A stretch of DNA of 64,000 bases from Pseudomonas abietaniphila (GCF_039697315.1 NZ_CP155619.1:3162001-3226000), one strand, 5' to 3'; shown: positions 48,621-58,304, numbered from the stretch's first letter. Translations and numbers: made by a program. Notes: generated by a model not told the origin, from the letters alone.

Positions 48621-50906
48621 ATGAATGATTTGGCCAATTCATCGATGACCGAAAGATCCCCTCCCGAGCGCATTGATTTCAATACGCCCGAGCTGCAACG
48701 CAAGCGTCGTATTCGTGCGCTCAAGGACCGTCTGACGCGCTGGTACGTGTTGGTTGGCGGTCTTGCCGTGTTGGCCGCAATCACCCTGATCTTCTTTTAT
48801 CTCGCCTATGTCGTCGCGCCGCTCTTTCAGGGGGCGAAGCTGACCGCCAACACCGTTCAAACGCCTGCCTGGATGCAGGATGCTGGCAAGCCGATGGTGC
48901 TGGTCATCGAAGAGCAGAACCAGGTCGGCATGCGCGTATCCGACAAAGGCGAAGCGCTGTTCTTTCATCTCAGTGACGGCAGCGAGCTGTCTCGTGTGGC
49001 GCTGCCGGTGCCGGCTGGCGCGCACGTTACCTCGGTTGCGCAAGACCAGCCCGGCAAGCCGTTGATCGCAGTGGGTCTGTCCAACGGTCAGGTGCTGGTG
49101 TTCAAGCATGCTTATCCGATCACGTACCCGGGCAACCAGAAAACCATCACCCCCGCCATCACGTATCCCTACGGCGAGACGCCTTTGGTGCTCGACGAAG
49201 AAGGGCGGGCGCTGGAACACGTCAACCTCAATGCCAATGACTCCACTTTGATTCTTGCGGGTGCGACCGGCACCCAGCTGCATGTGCTGTCGCTGACGCA
49301 GGCCGAAAACCTTATGACCGGCGAGACGACCAACGAGCAAAGCCGCATCGACCTGCCGCAACTGTCCGCAACCGTGAAGGCGATCTACGTCGACCCGCGT
49401 CAGCAATGGCTGTACGTGATCAATGGCCGCGCTCAAGCGGACGTTTTCAACCTTCGCGATCGCACGCTGAACGGCCGTTACAAATTGCTGGAAGACGCCA
49501 ATGCCGAAACCACGGCCAGCACTCAGCTCGTCGGCGGTATCTCGCTGATGATTGGCAGCTCCAGAGGCAACATCGCGCAATGGTTCATGGCCCGTGATGT
49601 CGATGGCGAGATGCGCCTACAGCACATTCGTGACTTCAAGATGGGCGCGGCACCGATTTCGCAGATCACCGCCGAGCAACGCCGCAAGGGCTTCATCGCC
49701 ATGGACACCGCCGGCAAGCTGGGTGTGTTTCACAGCACCGCACATCGCACGCTCCTGATCGACCCGGTCGCCAGCGGCCCGGCTGTCATGGGCATGTCGC
49801 CGCGAGCCGATCGCATCATTGTCGAGGACAGCGGCAAGCTGCTACCGCTGGAGCTGAAGAACCCGCACCCCGAAGTGTCGTGGAGCGCGTTGTGGGACAA
49901 GGTCTGGTACGAGAACTACGACGAGCCCAAGTACATCTGGCAGTCCACCGCGTCCAACAGTGATTTCGAGCCAAAACTGAGTTTGGCGCCGCTGACCTAC
50001 GGCACGCTCAAGGCCGCGTTTTACGCGATGTTGCTGGCAGCGCCGCTGGCCGTCGCTGCGGCCATCTACACCGCGTATTTCATGGCGCCGGGCATGCGCC
50101 GCAAGGTCAAGCCGGTCATCGAGCTGATGGAAGCCATGCCGACGGTGATTCTCGGCTTCTTCGCGGGTCTGTTTCTGGCGCCTTATCTGGAAGGGCATCT
50201 GCCGGGCATCTTCAGTCTGCTGATCTTCACGCCGATCGGCATCTTGCTTGCCGGTTTTCTGTGGACCCGTCTGCCCGAGTCGATCCGCCTGCGTGTGCCG
50301 GATGGCTGGGAAAGCGCGATCCTGATCCCTGTGGTGCTGCTGGTGGGCTGGGTTTCGCTGGGCATGAGCTCGCACATGGAGAACTGGTTCTTCGGCGGCG
50401 ACATGCGCTCGTGGATCACCAACGACCTGGGCATTACCTACGACCAGCGCAACGCCTTGGTGGTCGGTCTGGCGATGGGCTTTGCGGTGATTCCCAACAT
50501 CTACTCCATTGCCGAAGACGCCATCTTCAGTGTGCCGCGCGGCCTGACCCTCGGCTCGCTCGCCTTGGGCGCGACGCCTTGGCAGACCTTGACCCGTGTG
50601 GTCATCCTGACCGCCAGCCCCGGCATTTTCTCGGCGTTGATGATCGGCATGGGCCGCGCGGTGGGTGAAACCATGATCGTGCTGATGGCCACCGGCAATA
50701 CGCCGATCATGGACATGAACCTGTTCGAAGGCATGCGCACCCTGGCGGCCAACGTTGCGGTGGAAATGCCGGAGTCCGAAGTGGGCGGCAGTCACTACCG
50801 CGTGTTGTTCCTCGCCGCGTTGGTGCTGCTGATGTTCACCTTTGTCATGAACACCTTGGCGGAGCTGATTCGCCAGCGCCTGCGCAAGCAGTATTCGTCT
50901 CTCTAG
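48621..50906 (+). CDS. pstC: phosphate ABC transporter permease PstC (long form)
   Basis: The 761-residue inner-membrane permease has a first hydrophobic segment at about residues 45-70 and a large periplasmic insert of about 380 residues with beta-propeller-like repeats. The usual permease domain follows (from about residue 455: TYGTLKAAFYAMLLAAPLAV ... GRAVGETMIVLMATGNTP). E. coli PstC is only about 320 residues, so the insert is the notable feature; long PstC forms are usual in Pseudomonas. ATG 48621 is chosen over GTG 48615. Confidence 0.92.
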   Translation: MNDLANSSMTERSPPERIDFNTPELQRKRRIRALKDRLTRWYVLVGGLAVLAAITLIFFYLAYVVAPLFQGAKLTANTVQTPAWMQDAGKPMVLVIEEQNQVGMRVSDKGEALFFHLSDGSELSRVALPVPAGAHVTSVAQDQPGKPLIAVGLSNGQVLVFKHAYPITYPGNQKTITPAITYPYGETPLVLDEEGRALEHVNLNANDSTLILAGATGTQLHVLSLTQAENLMTGETTNEQSRIDLPQLSATVKAIYVDPRQQWLYVINGRAQADVFNLRDRTLNGRYKLLEDANAETTASTQLVGGISLMIGSSRGNIAQWFMARDVDGEMRLQHIRDFKMGAAPISQITAEQRRKGFIAMDTAGKLGVFHSTAHRTLLIDPVASGPAVMGMSPRADRIIVEDSGKLLPLELKNPHPEVSWSALWDKVWYENYDEPKYIWQSTASNSDFEPKLSLAPLTYGTLKAAFYAMLLAAPLAVAAAIYTAYFMAPGMRRKVKPVIELMEAMPTVILGFFAGLFLAPYLEGHLPGIFSLLIFTPIGILLAGFLWTRLPESIRLRVPDGWESAILIPVVLLVGWVSLGMSSHMENWFFGGDMRSWITNDLGITYDQRNALVVGLAMGFAVIPNIYSIAEDAIFSVPRGLTLGSLALGATPWQTLTRVVILTASPGIFSALMIGMGRAVGETMIVLMATGNTPIMDMNLFEGMRTLAANVAVEMPESEVGGSHYRVLFLAALVLLMFTFVMNTLAELIRQRLRKQYSSL

Positions 50907-50917
50907 GGCAGGTAGAT

Positions 50918-52591
50918 ATGATGAAAAAGACCTCCCTGAAGAGTTGGTTCAAAAGTGGCGGCCCCGGTGTCTGGTTGAGTGCGGGCGCTGTTTCTATCGC
51001 GGTGATCATGACCATCGGCCTGTTGGCCGTGATTGCCGTGCGCGGCCTTGGGCATTTCTGGCCTGCTGACGTGATCTCTGCGCACTACGACGTGCCTGGC
51101 CAGGAAAAGCATGTGCTGGTGGGCGAGCTGGTGCAGTCCGAGCAAGTGCCGCGTGCCCGCCTCAAGGCCGCCGGTCTTTCGGTCCCGGATCAGGGGCCTG
51201 AGTTCATGACGCGCGATCTGTTCAAGGTCGGTAACCGCGACATCAGCCCCAGCGATTTCAACTGGGTGATCGGCGAGTGGCTCACCGATCAGACCAAACC
51301 TGCCGAACTGATGACGATTGAACGCCGCGAGTGGGGCAATTTCTACGGCTACCTGGTCAACGTCAAAGAGAACGGTAGCGTCGTTGCCCTGGGAGAAGCG
51401 GCCTGGCCGCAACTGCAGGAACGTATCAAGCGGGTGCAGGCGATCTCGGACGAACTGGACGGTCTGGAAAAGTCAGACATCGGGGCCATCAACCACGGTA
51501 TCGAACGCCTGCGTCTGCAAGCCCGCAAACTCGAACTGAACGGCAAGCTCGACGCCGAAGCGCAGGCCGACATGGCCTCGGAGCGCGCTGAGTACGATGC
51601 TCGCTACAAGGACATCGAATCGCGCCTCGCTGCGTTGCACGCCGACTTCAACCGCGACAGCCTGACCGCGCGCGACGCCAACGGTAAAGAAGTCGAGATC
51701 AGCCTGGGTAAGGTGGTGCACGCTTACCAACCCAATGCCATGGGGGTCGGTACCAAGCTGGGTTTCTATTTCCAGAAACTGTGGGAATTCCTCAGCGACG
51801 ACCCGCGCGAGGCGAATACCGAAGGCGGGATCTTCCCGGCGATTTTCGGCACGGTAATGATGACGCTGATCATGGCGGTGATCGTGACGCCATTCGGCGT
51901 GCTCGCGGCGGTCTACCTGCGTGAGTATGCCCGCCAAGGGCCGGTCACCCGACTGATCCGCATTGCGGTGAACAACCTCGCAGGCGTTCCGGCCATTGTC
52001 TACGGCGTGTTTGGTCTGGGCTTTTTCGTCTATGTGCTGGGCGGCTCGCTGGACCAGCTGTTTTTCCCCGAGGCGCTTCCAGCCCCGACCTTCGGTACAC
52101 CGGGCCTGCTGTGGGCGTCGTTGACCTTGGCGCTGCTGGCGGTGCCGGTGGTGATCGTCGCCACGGAAGAAGGTCTGGCGCGTATCCCTTTGAGCCTGCG
52201 TGAAGGTTCGCTGGCGCTGGGGGCGACCAAGGCCGAAACGTTGTGGAAGATCGTGCTGCCCATGGCCAGTCCGGCCATGATGACGGGCCTGATCCTGGCC
52301 GTAGCGCGCGCAGCGGGGGAGGTTGCCCCGCTGATGCTGGTCGGCGTGGTCAAGCTGGCACCGTCGCTGCCGCTGGACGGCAACTACCCGTATCTGCACC
52401 TCGACCAGAAGATCATGCACTTGGGCTTCCACATCTACGACGTCGGCTTTCAGAGCCCCAACGTCGAGGCGGCGCGGCCGTTGGTGTACGCCACGGCGTT
52501 GTTGCTGGTGCTGGTGATCGCGTTGTTGAACCTGTCAGCGGTGACGATCCGTAATCGCCTGCGCGAGAAGTACAAGGCGCTGGAAGAATGA
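50918..52591 (+). CDS. pstA: phosphate ABC transporter permease PstA (long form)
   Basis: The 557-residue permease partner of PstC has an N-terminal hydrophobic segment, a charged domain with a coiled-coil-like stretch (residues ~160-245, ELDGLEKSDIGAINHGIERL on) and the permease domain from about residue 300 (FPAIFGTVMMTLIMAVIVTP; EGSLALGATKAETLWKIVLP as the EAA loop). It is about 260 residues longer than E. coli PstA. An 86-bp copy of its middle lies in the scar at 45447. It starts 11 bp after pstC. Confidence 0.92.
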   Translation: MMKKTSLKSWFKSGGPGVWLSAGAVSIAVIMTIGLLAVIAVRGLGHFWPADVISAHYDVPGQEKHVLVGELVQSEQVPRARLKAAGLSVPDQGPEFMTRDLFKVGNRDISPSDFNWVIGEWLTDQTKPAELMTIERREWGNFYGYLVNVKENGSVVALGEAAWPQLQERIKRVQAISDELDGLEKSDIGAINHGIERLRLQARKLELNGKLDAEAQADMASERAEYDARYKDIESRLAALHADFNRDSLTARDANGKEVEISLGKVVHAYQPNAMGVGTKLGFYFQKLWEFLSDDPREANTEGGIFPAIFGTVMMTLIMAVIVTPFGVLAAVYLREYARQGPVTRLIRIAVNNLAGVPAIVYGVFGLGFFVYVLGGSLDQLFFPEALPAPTFGTPGLLWASLTLALLAVPVVIVATEEGLARIPLSLREGSLALGATKAETLWKIVLPMASPAMMTGLILAVARAAGEVAPLMLVGVVKLAPSLPLDGNYPYLHLDQKIMHLGFHIYDVGFQSPNVEAARPLVYATALLLVLVIALLNLSAVTIRNRLREKYKALEE

Positions 52592-52601
52592 TGAAAGCCA
52601 C

Positions 52602-52645
52602 AAGCGGCAAGCCACACTCGGCCAGTCAAAGGCCGCACGCCGCTT
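52602..52645. repeat. hairpin in the pstA-pstB gap
   Basis: AAGCGGC (52602-52608) pairs with GCCGCTT (52639-52645), with an inner GGCC/GGCC pair around AGTCAAA. Followed by CTTGCAGCTTGCAGCTCG, it looks like a dispersed Pseudomonas repeat placed inside the operon. There is no T run. Confidence 0.55.
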
Positions 52646-52702
52646 CTGCTCGAAACTTGCAGCTTGCAGCTCGATGCTCGCAGCTACGAATGGAGTGAGA
52701 AC

Positions 52703-53536
52703 ATGCAGCAAGAACCCCACACCCACGGCATCAACATGTCGGCATTGGGTCGCAAGCGCCAGGGACTGGACCTGGCCAGCGAAGCCGTTGCGCTGGAAGT
52801 GCCGGGCCTGAGCCTGTTTTACGGCGAAAAGCAGGCGCTGTTCGACATTCAGATGAACATCCCGAAACAGCGCGTCACGTCGTTCATCGGACCGTCTGGC
52901 TGCGGCAAGTCCACGTTGCTGCGCACCTTCAACCGGATGAACGATCTGGTCGATGGCTGCCGTGTGCAGGGCGAGATCAAACTTTACGGGCATGACATTT
53001 ACACCAAGGGCGAAGACGTCGCCGAGCTGCGGCGTCGCGTGGGCATGGTGTTCCAGAAGCCCAACCCGTTCCCCAAGACCATTTACGAGAACGTCGTTTA
53101 TGGCCTACGGATTCAGGGCATCAACAAGAAACGCACGCTCGACGAGGCTGTCGAGTGGGCACTGCGCGGCGCGGCGTTGTGGGATGAGGTCAAGGACCGC
53201 CTGCACGAGTCAGCGCTCGGACTTTCGGGTGGTCAGCAGCAACGTCTGGTGATCGCCCGCACTATCGCCGTCGAACCCGAGGTACTGCTGCTGGACGAGC
53301 CGTGCTCCGCGCTTGACCCGATTTCGACGTTAAAAGTCGAAGAGCTGATCTACGAACTGAAATCCAAATACACCATTGTGATCGTTACCCACAACATGCA
53401 GCAGGCGGCGCGCGTGTCGGATTACACCGCGTTTCTGTACATGGGCAAGGTGGTCGAGTTCGGGGACACCGATACGTTGTTCACCAATCCGACCAAAAAA
53501 CAGACTGAAGACTACATAACCGGTCGTTACGGCTAG
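52703..53536 (+). CDS. pstB: phosphate ABC transporter ATP-binding protein PstB
   Basis: The 277-residue ATPase drives PstCA. It has Walker [10 protein letters not shown], the Q-loop [15 protein letters not shown], the signature LSGGQQQRL and Walker [14 protein letters not shown], followed by [16 protein letters not shown] 52703 follows GGAGTGAG; the open frame from 52664 has no better start. The first ~35 residues are an extension relative to E. coli PstB. Confidence 0.95.
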   Translation: MQQEPHTHGINMSALGRKRQGLDLASEAVALEVPGLSLFYGEKQALFDIQMNIPKQRVTSFIGPSGCGKSTLLRTFNRMNDLVDGCRVQGEIKLYGHDIYTKGEDVAELRRRVGMVFQKPNPFPKTIYENVVYGLRIQGINKKRTLDEAVEWALRGAALWDEVKDRLHESALGLSGGQQQRLVIARTIAVEPEVLLLDEPCSALDPISTLKVEELIYELKSKYTIVIVTHNMQQAARVSDYTAFLYMGKVVEFGDTDTLFTNPTKKQTEDYITGRYG

Positions 53537-53590
53537 CACGTGTTTCGTCAGCCCTGAACCACCGCGCAATCAATCGGACGGACACTCAGC

Positions 53591-54349
53591 ATGATCAAAG
53601 ACAGCCATACACATCACATCTCCCAGCAGTTCAACGCTGAACTGGAAGAAGTTCGCAGCCACCTGCTGGAAATGGGTGGTCTGGTCGAGAAGCAGGTCAA
53701 CGACGCGGTCACCGCACTGATCGACGCCGACTCGGGCCTTGCCCAGCGCGTCCGTGAAGTCGACGACCGCATCAACCAGATGGAGCGCAACATCGACGAA
53801 GAGTGCCTGCGCATTCTGGCCCGTCGTCAGCCTGCCGCTTCGGACCTGCGCCTGATCATCAGCATCTCCAAGTCCGTTATCGACCTGGAGCGCATCGGTG
53901 ACGAGTCCACCAAGATCGCGCGCCGCGCCATCCAGCTGTGCGAGGAAGGCGAGTCGCCGCGGGGTTACGTGGAAGTGCGCCACATCGGCGACCAGGTTCG
54001 CAGCATGGTGCGTGATGCCCTCGACTCGTTCGCCCGTTTCGACGCCGATCTGGCCCTGTCGGTGGCGCAATACGACAAGACCATCGACCGCGAGTACAAG
54101 ACCGCGCTGCGTGAGCTGGTGACGTACATGATGGAAGACCCGCGCTCGATTTCCCGCGTCCTGAACGTGATCTGGGTGCTGCGCTCGCTGGAACGCATCG
54201 GTGACCATGCCCGCAACATCTCGGAGCTGGTGATCTATCTGGTGCGCGGCACCGACGTGCGTCACCTGGGCCTCAAGCGCATGCAGGAAGAAGTCAAAGG
54301 TCTGTCCGCCGAAATACCTAATGTTCCGGGCGCACCTGACGATAAGTAA
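53591..54349 (+). CDS. phoU: phosphate signalling regulator PhoU
   Basis: The 252-residue helical protein has two PhoU repeats with the metal-binding E/D-rich helices (DRINQMERNIDEECLRILAR and DLERIGDESTKIARRA; SLERIGDHARNISELVIYLV in the second half). It links the Pst transporter to PhoR and keeps the Pho regulon off when phosphate is ample. It follows pstB by 54 bp. Confidence 0.95.
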   Translation: MIKDSHTHHISQQFNAELEEVRSHLLEMGGLVEKQVNDAVTALIDADSGLAQRVREVDDRINQMERNIDEECLRILARRQPAASDLRLIISISKSVIDLERIGDESTKIARRAIQLCEEGESPRGYVEVRHIGDQVRSMVRDALDSFARFDADLALSVAQYDKTIDREYKTALRELVTYMMEDPRSISRVLNVIWVLRSLERIGDHARNISELVIYLVRGTDVRHLGLKRMQEEVKGLSAEIPNVPGAPDDK

Positions 54350-54360
54350 GATTGCCTGAG

Positions 54361-54391
54361 AAAAAACGCCTGGCGAACGCCGGGCGTTTTT
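54361..54391. terminator. Rho-independent terminator after phoU
   Basis: AAAACGCC and GGCGTTTT with inner GGCG/CGCC pairing form a stem followed by TTTTTG, 11 bp after the phoU stop. It ends the pst-phoU operon. Confidence 0.9.
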
Positions 54392-54520
54392 GTTTCTGCA
54401 GGCACCTCTTTTTTCGGTCACCCGCGAATAAATGTCCCGGTGTCGTCAAACAATTTGGCAGTTGGCCACCAGCCAGCGATATGCTCGCCATTTGCGGTGA
54501 ACACGCCATCAGGAGCGTCG

Positions 54521-55426
54521 ATGAGTAAAGTCAGTGTATTGGTGGTGGATGACGCGCCGTTCATCCGCGATCTGGTCAAGAAAGGGCTGCGTAACGCGTT
54601 CCCTGGCGTCACCCTGGAAGATGCCGTCAATGGCCGTAAAGCCCAGGTGTTGCTCACCAAAGAGGCCTTCGACCTGGTCCTGTGCGATTGGGAAATGCCT
54701 GAGATGTCCGGGCTGGAGTTGCTGACCTGGTGCCGTCAGCAGGAAAGCCTGAAAAACATGCCGTTCATCATGGTCACCAGCCGTGGTGACAAGGAAAACG
54801 TGATCCAGGCGATCCACGCCGGTGTTTCCGACTTCATCGGCAAGCCGTTCACCAACGAACAGTTGCTGACCAAGGTCAAGAAAGCGCTGCACAAAGTCGG
54901 CAAGCTGGAGGCCCTGATGACCGGCGCCCCGGCGCGCGCCAACGCAGCCTTCGCCAATGACTCGCTGAGCGCCCTGACCGGTAATCGCCCTGAAACGGTC
55001 AGCGCGACGCCGACTGCTGCGGCTGCGGCTGCGCCTGCACAGCCCTTGATCAAGCCCATGGCCAAGCCCGCTGCGGCTGCAGAGCCAACGGGTCGGGGTC
55101 AGGGGCAGTTGCGTCTTTCCAGCGGCACTCAGCAGTGCGTGATCAAGGCGCTGAGCCTCAAGGAGGCGTCGCTGGTGGTGCGTCGCAGTGAAACCCTGCC
55201 GCAGATCCTCGACAGCGCCGTGCTCGACCTGGAGCAAGGCGAGAACGCCGAAGTGGCGCGTCTGAACGGTTACCTGCACGCCATTGCCGCATTCGAGCAG
55301 AAACCGGACAGCGACTGGCTGCAACTGACCTTCCGTTTCGTCGACCAGGACACCCAGAAGCTCGACTACCTGTCGCGTCTGATCGCACGTGGCACGGCGC
55401 AGAAGCACTTCGTGCCCGGAGCCTGA
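54521..55426 (+). CDS. response regulator with C-terminal PilZ-like domain (PA5364-like)
   Basis: The 301-residue protein has a CheY-like receiver (VVDDAPFIRDLV, phosphoacceptor D56 in LVLCDWEMPEMSG, TSR and KPFT at the usual places) and an Ala/Pro-rich linker (residues ~165-205). The C-terminal domain of about 100 residues (LRLSSGTQQCVIKALSLKEA ... FVDQDTQKLDYLSRLIARGT) resembles PilZ-fold proteins but lacks a clear RxxxR c-di-GMP motif. AGGAGC lies before ATG 54521. The PilZ link is tentative. Confidence 0.82.
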   Translation: MSKVSVLVVDDAPFIRDLVKKGLRNAFPGVTLEDAVNGRKAQVLLTKEAFDLVLCDWEMPEMSGLELLTWCRQQESLKNMPFIMVTSRGDKENVIQAIHAGVSDFIGKPFTNEQLLTKVKKALHKVGKLEALMTGAPARANAAFANDSLSALTGNRPETVSATPTAAAAAAPAQPLIKPMAKPAAAAEPTGRGQGQLRLSSGTQQCVIKALSLKEASLVVRRSETLPQILDSAVLDLEQGENAEVARLNGYLHAIAAFEQKPDSDWLQLTFRFVDQDTQKLDYLSRLIARGTAQKHFVPGA

Positions 55427-55446
55427 TTCTGCTAACGCTGCAGAAC

Positions 55447-55540
55447 CTGTAGGAGCAGTCGGAGGTTACGACGGCCGCGAATGCGATTTATCTGACACAT
55501 CGCAATTCGCCACCGTCGTAACCTCCGGCAGCTCCTACAG
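55447..55540. repeat. REP-like element (GGAGGTTACGACG type)
   Basis: CTGTAGGAGC...GGAGGTTACGACGG at the left and CCGTCGTAACCTCC...GCTCCTACAG (ending 55540) at the right are inverted. The inner arms differ from all other elements in the window, so it is a separate family with the same outer ends. Confidence 0.85.
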
Positions 55541-55815
55541 TGGTTTGCGCGACCTGACAGCGATCCGACCCATCTTTATACTGTACGATTATCGCGAATC
55601 AACGCGCTTCCTCAGGCATTTGTTTCCAAGATATTCCTTTGTCAGCCCGACGAACTGCACTCCCTGCAAGCATAGAATTTGCAATTGTTCTCGCACCTGA
55701 CCCTGACGCGATTTCCTTGACGCTTCGTCTATTACCGATTGATACGGATGAGTCCTTTTCTATCGGTTTCGCTGTTAGGCTGGCCCCCATTGTCCCCCAA
55801 GCCAGGCCTATCCAG
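55541..55815. other. region before the M23 peptidase gene
   Basis: This is the right part of a 389-bp gap. The peptidase frame stays open back to 55639, but the encoded residues before MLERLL do not look like a signal peptide or known domain, so it is treated as 5' non-coding sequence. Confidence 0.45.
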
Positions 55816-56724
55816 ATGTTAGAGCGCTTGCTGACGGTGTGTGTATTGCTTCTGGCTGCGCAATCGGCCGCAGCCGTCACCATCTACAGATTCACCGACG
55901 CCAACGGAGTGGTTTCGTTTACCGATCAACCCGTTCCTGGCGCGCAGGTGATGAAACTGCGAGAGCGCATGGTTGAGCGCATCGACAGTCAGGTGCGCCT
56001 GAACGTCAAGAAAGCCAAAGGCACCGACAGCCTGTACGTGCGCAACGACCTATATGCGCCGGTCGAGATCGAGCTGCGATTGTCTGGCGTGAAAAACGTG
56101 GTCGGCGTCGCTGATCAGGTCATCCGCCGCACCATTCCTGCCCGCAGCAACGAACGATTGCTCGCCCTGAGCCCGCAAATCCCCAGCAAGGCCATGTCCT
56201 ACAAACCGAGCCTGCGCTCGATTGTCGGCGATCCCCAGCGCAGCGTTTCAGCCGGCGGGCTGGCCTACCGTTATCCGCTGCCGTGGGTGGGCGGTCCTTT
56301 CCGCATCAGTCAGGGGCCTAATGGTTCGTACAGCCACGTAGGCGCCAAGAGCCGTTACGCCATCGACATTGCCATGCCCGAAGGCACGCAGATCATTGCA
56401 GCCCGCAGCGGCACGGTAATCAAGACCGAGAACGGTCAATCCGGACGTGGCGCGAACCCGTCGGGCAACTTCGTGCGCATCCTTCATGACGACGGCACCA
56501 TGGGTGTTTACCTGCACCTGATGCAGGGATCGGTCAGCGTGAAGGAAGGTGAGCGAGTGGCGGTGGGCACGCCGCTTGGGCGCTCAGGCAATACGGGCAA
56601 CAGCACAGGCCCGCACCTGCACTTCGTGGTGCAACGCAACGTGGGGCTGGCGCTGGAGTCGATTCCGTACGAGTTCGCACGGCCGGTGCAGAACCTGCCG
56701 AATTTCGCCATCGGCGGGAACTGA
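55816..56724 (+). CDS. M23 (LytM) family peptidase with N-terminal DUF4124
   Basis: The 302-residue secreted protein begins with a signal peptide (MLERLLTVCVLLLAAQSAAA). A DUF4124 region follows (VTIYRFTDANGVVSFTDQPV, residues ~21-70), and then a C-terminal LytM zinc domain with SHVGAKSRYAIDIAMPEGT (first His and Asp) and GPHLHF (the HxH motif). These ligands are intact, so an active peptidoglycan endopeptidase is likely. A homologue (PA5363) occupies the same place in P. aeruginosa. Confidence 0.87.
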   Translation: MLERLLTVCVLLLAAQSAAAVTIYRFTDANGVVSFTDQPVPGAQVMKLRERMVERIDSQVRLNVKKAKGTDSLYVRNDLYAPVEIELRLSGVKNVVGVADQVIRRTIPARSNERLLALSPQIPSKAMSYKPSLRSIVGDPQRSVSAGGLAYRYPLPWVGGPFRISQGPNGSYSHVGAKSRYAIDIAMPEGTQIIAARSGTVIKTENGQSGRGANPSGNFVRILHDDGTMGVYLHLMQGSVSVKEGERVAVGTPLGRSGNTGNSTGPHLHFVVQRNVGLALESIPYEFARPVQNLPNFAIGGN

Positions 56725-56750
56725 CCGGTTCCGTAGGCTGACTCGGTCCA

Positions 56751-56840
56751 TTGTAGGAGCGCGCTTGCCCGCGATAGGTTGTTTCAGGCGATAAACAGGC
56801 CTGAGCTAGACCGCAATCGCGGGCAAGCGCGCTCCTACAG
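56751..56840. repeat. REPIN (GTAGGAGCGCGCTTGCCCGC type)
   Basis: TTGTAGGAGCGCGCTTGCCC and GGGCAAGCGCGCTCCTACAG (ending 56840) are inverted. Same class as 26491-26580. Confidence 0.92.
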
Positions 56841-56865
56841 GGACTTAGGTCCATTCAGAAGCACA

Positions 56866-58206
56866 TCAATCCAGCTTCAACACCTTCGCCAGCACGATCT
56901 TCGGGCCTTTCATCTTTTTGATGATGATGCGCAGGCCTTCGACTTCCATCACTTCCTCTTCCTCAGGCACACGCTTGAGGCTGTCGTAGATCAGGCCCGC
57001 GAGGGTTTCCGCCTCGACGTGATCCAGATCGATGCCCAGCAGGCGTTCGATCTTGAACAGTGGCGTATCACCGCGCACCAGCAACTTGCCCGGCTGATAG
57101 GCGAGGATGCCGCGTTCTGCCTTGCGGTGTTCGTCCTGAATGTCACCGACCAGGACTTCCAGCACGTCTTCCATGGTCAGGTAACCGATGATCTTGCCAT
57201 CGGCCTCTTCAACCACGGCGAAGTGTGCGCCGCCCTGACGGAACTGCTCCAGCAGGCGCGACAACGGCATGTGCTTGGACACGCGCTCCAGTGGGCGCGT
57301 CAGCTCATCGAGGTTGAACGATTCGGGAATGTGATCCAGCGCCGCCAGCTCCAGCAGCAGGTCCTTGATGTGCAGCAGGCCGACGAACTCGTTGCGCTGT
57401 GCGTCATACACCGGATAGCGGCTGAATTTGTGACGGCGGAACAGTGCGAGGATCTCTTTGAGCGGAGCGTTGCAGTCCAGCGTGACCAGGTCTTCCCTGG
57501 AGTTCGCCCAGTCGACCACTTCCAGCTCGCCCATTTCCACGGCCGAGGCCAGCACGCGCATGCCCTGGTCGCTCGGGTCCTGACCTCGGCTGGAGTGCAG
57601 AATCAGCTTGAGTTCGTCGCGGCTGTAGTGATGTTCGTGATGCGGGCCGGGTTCGCCCTGGCCTGCAATACGCAGAATGCCGTTGGCGCTGGCGTTGAGC
57701 AGGTAGATGGCCGGGTACATGGCCCAGTAAAACAGATACAGCGGAACGGCCGTCCACAACGACAGCAGTTCAGGCTTGCGGATGGCCCAGGATTTCGGAG
57801 CCAGCTCGCCGACCACGATGTGTAAATAGGAAATCACGAAGAAGGCGGAGAAAAACGAAACGCCCTTGATCACTTCGGGCGAACCAACGCCCATGGCTTC
57901 CAGCAGTGGCGCCAACAGGTGCGCGAAAGCGGGTTCACCGACCCAGCCCAAGCCCAGCGAGGCGAGCGTGATGCCCAGCTGACAGGCTGAAAGATAAGCG
58001 TCGAGCTGGCTGTGAACAGTGCGAAGGATGCGGCCGCGCCAGCCGTTTTTCTCGGCGATGGATTCCACGCGCGTGGAGCGCAGTTTGACCATGGCGAACT
58101 CTGCTGCGACGAAAAAGCCGTTGAGCAGGACCAGAATCATTGCAAAGAGAATCATGCCGAAGTCGGCGAAAATTGACGCGAAGCTAATACCTGGGGAAGG
58201 GTCCAT
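56866..58206 (-). CDS. HlyC/CorC-type (CNNM/UPF0053) membrane protein
   Basis: The 446-residue protein has an N-terminal DUF21/CNNM membrane domain (residues ~1-200, LLNGFFVAAEFAMVKLRSTR as signature), a CBS pair (residues ~215-345, with VYDAQRNEFVGLLHIKDLL and HFAVVEEADGKIIGYLTMED) and a C-terminal CorC_HlyC transporter-associated domain. Such proteins act in Mg2+/Co2+ handling. ATG 58206 opens into the first hydrophobic segment; upstream frame to 58269 is not supported. Confidence 0.88.
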   Translation of the reverse strand: MDPSPGISFASIFADFGMILFAMILVLLNGFFVAAEFAMVKLRSTRVESIAEKNGWRGRILRTVHSQLDAYLSACQLGITLASLGLGWVGEPAFAHLLAPLLEAMGVGSPEVIKGVSFFSAFFVISYLHIVVGELAPKSWAIRKPELLSLWTAVPLYLFYWAMYPAIYLLNASANGILRIAGQGEPGPHHEHHYSRDELKLILHSSRGQDPSDQGMRVLASAVEMGELEVVDWANSREDLVTLDCNAPLKEILALFRRHKFSRYPVYDAQRNEFVGLLHIKDLLLELAALDHIPESFNLDELTRPLERVSKHMPLSRLLEQFRQGGAHFAVVEEADGKIIGYLTMEDVLEVLVGDIQDEHRKAERGILAYQPGKLLVRGDTPLFKIERLLGIDLDHVEAETLAGLIYDSLKRVPEEEEVMEVEGLRIIIKKMKGPKIVLAKVLKLD

Positions 58207-58304
58207 GATGGGGTTTTGCGGGTTCCGTTTTGAAAAGGGATGAAATAAGCCCTCACAAATGGAGGGCATAAGCGATGCAATTTAGCGGCTATCCGCCAGC
58301 AATA

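Noticed and set aside
55639..55815. N-terminal extension of the M23 peptidase
   Set aside because: The added residues precede a good signal peptide starting at MLERLL and would bury it.
446..56840. The many spaced palindromes as a CRISPR array or as terminators
   Set aside because: They are scattered singly, palindromic, and match Pseudomonas REP/REPIN architecture; spacers are not regular and there are no cas genes.
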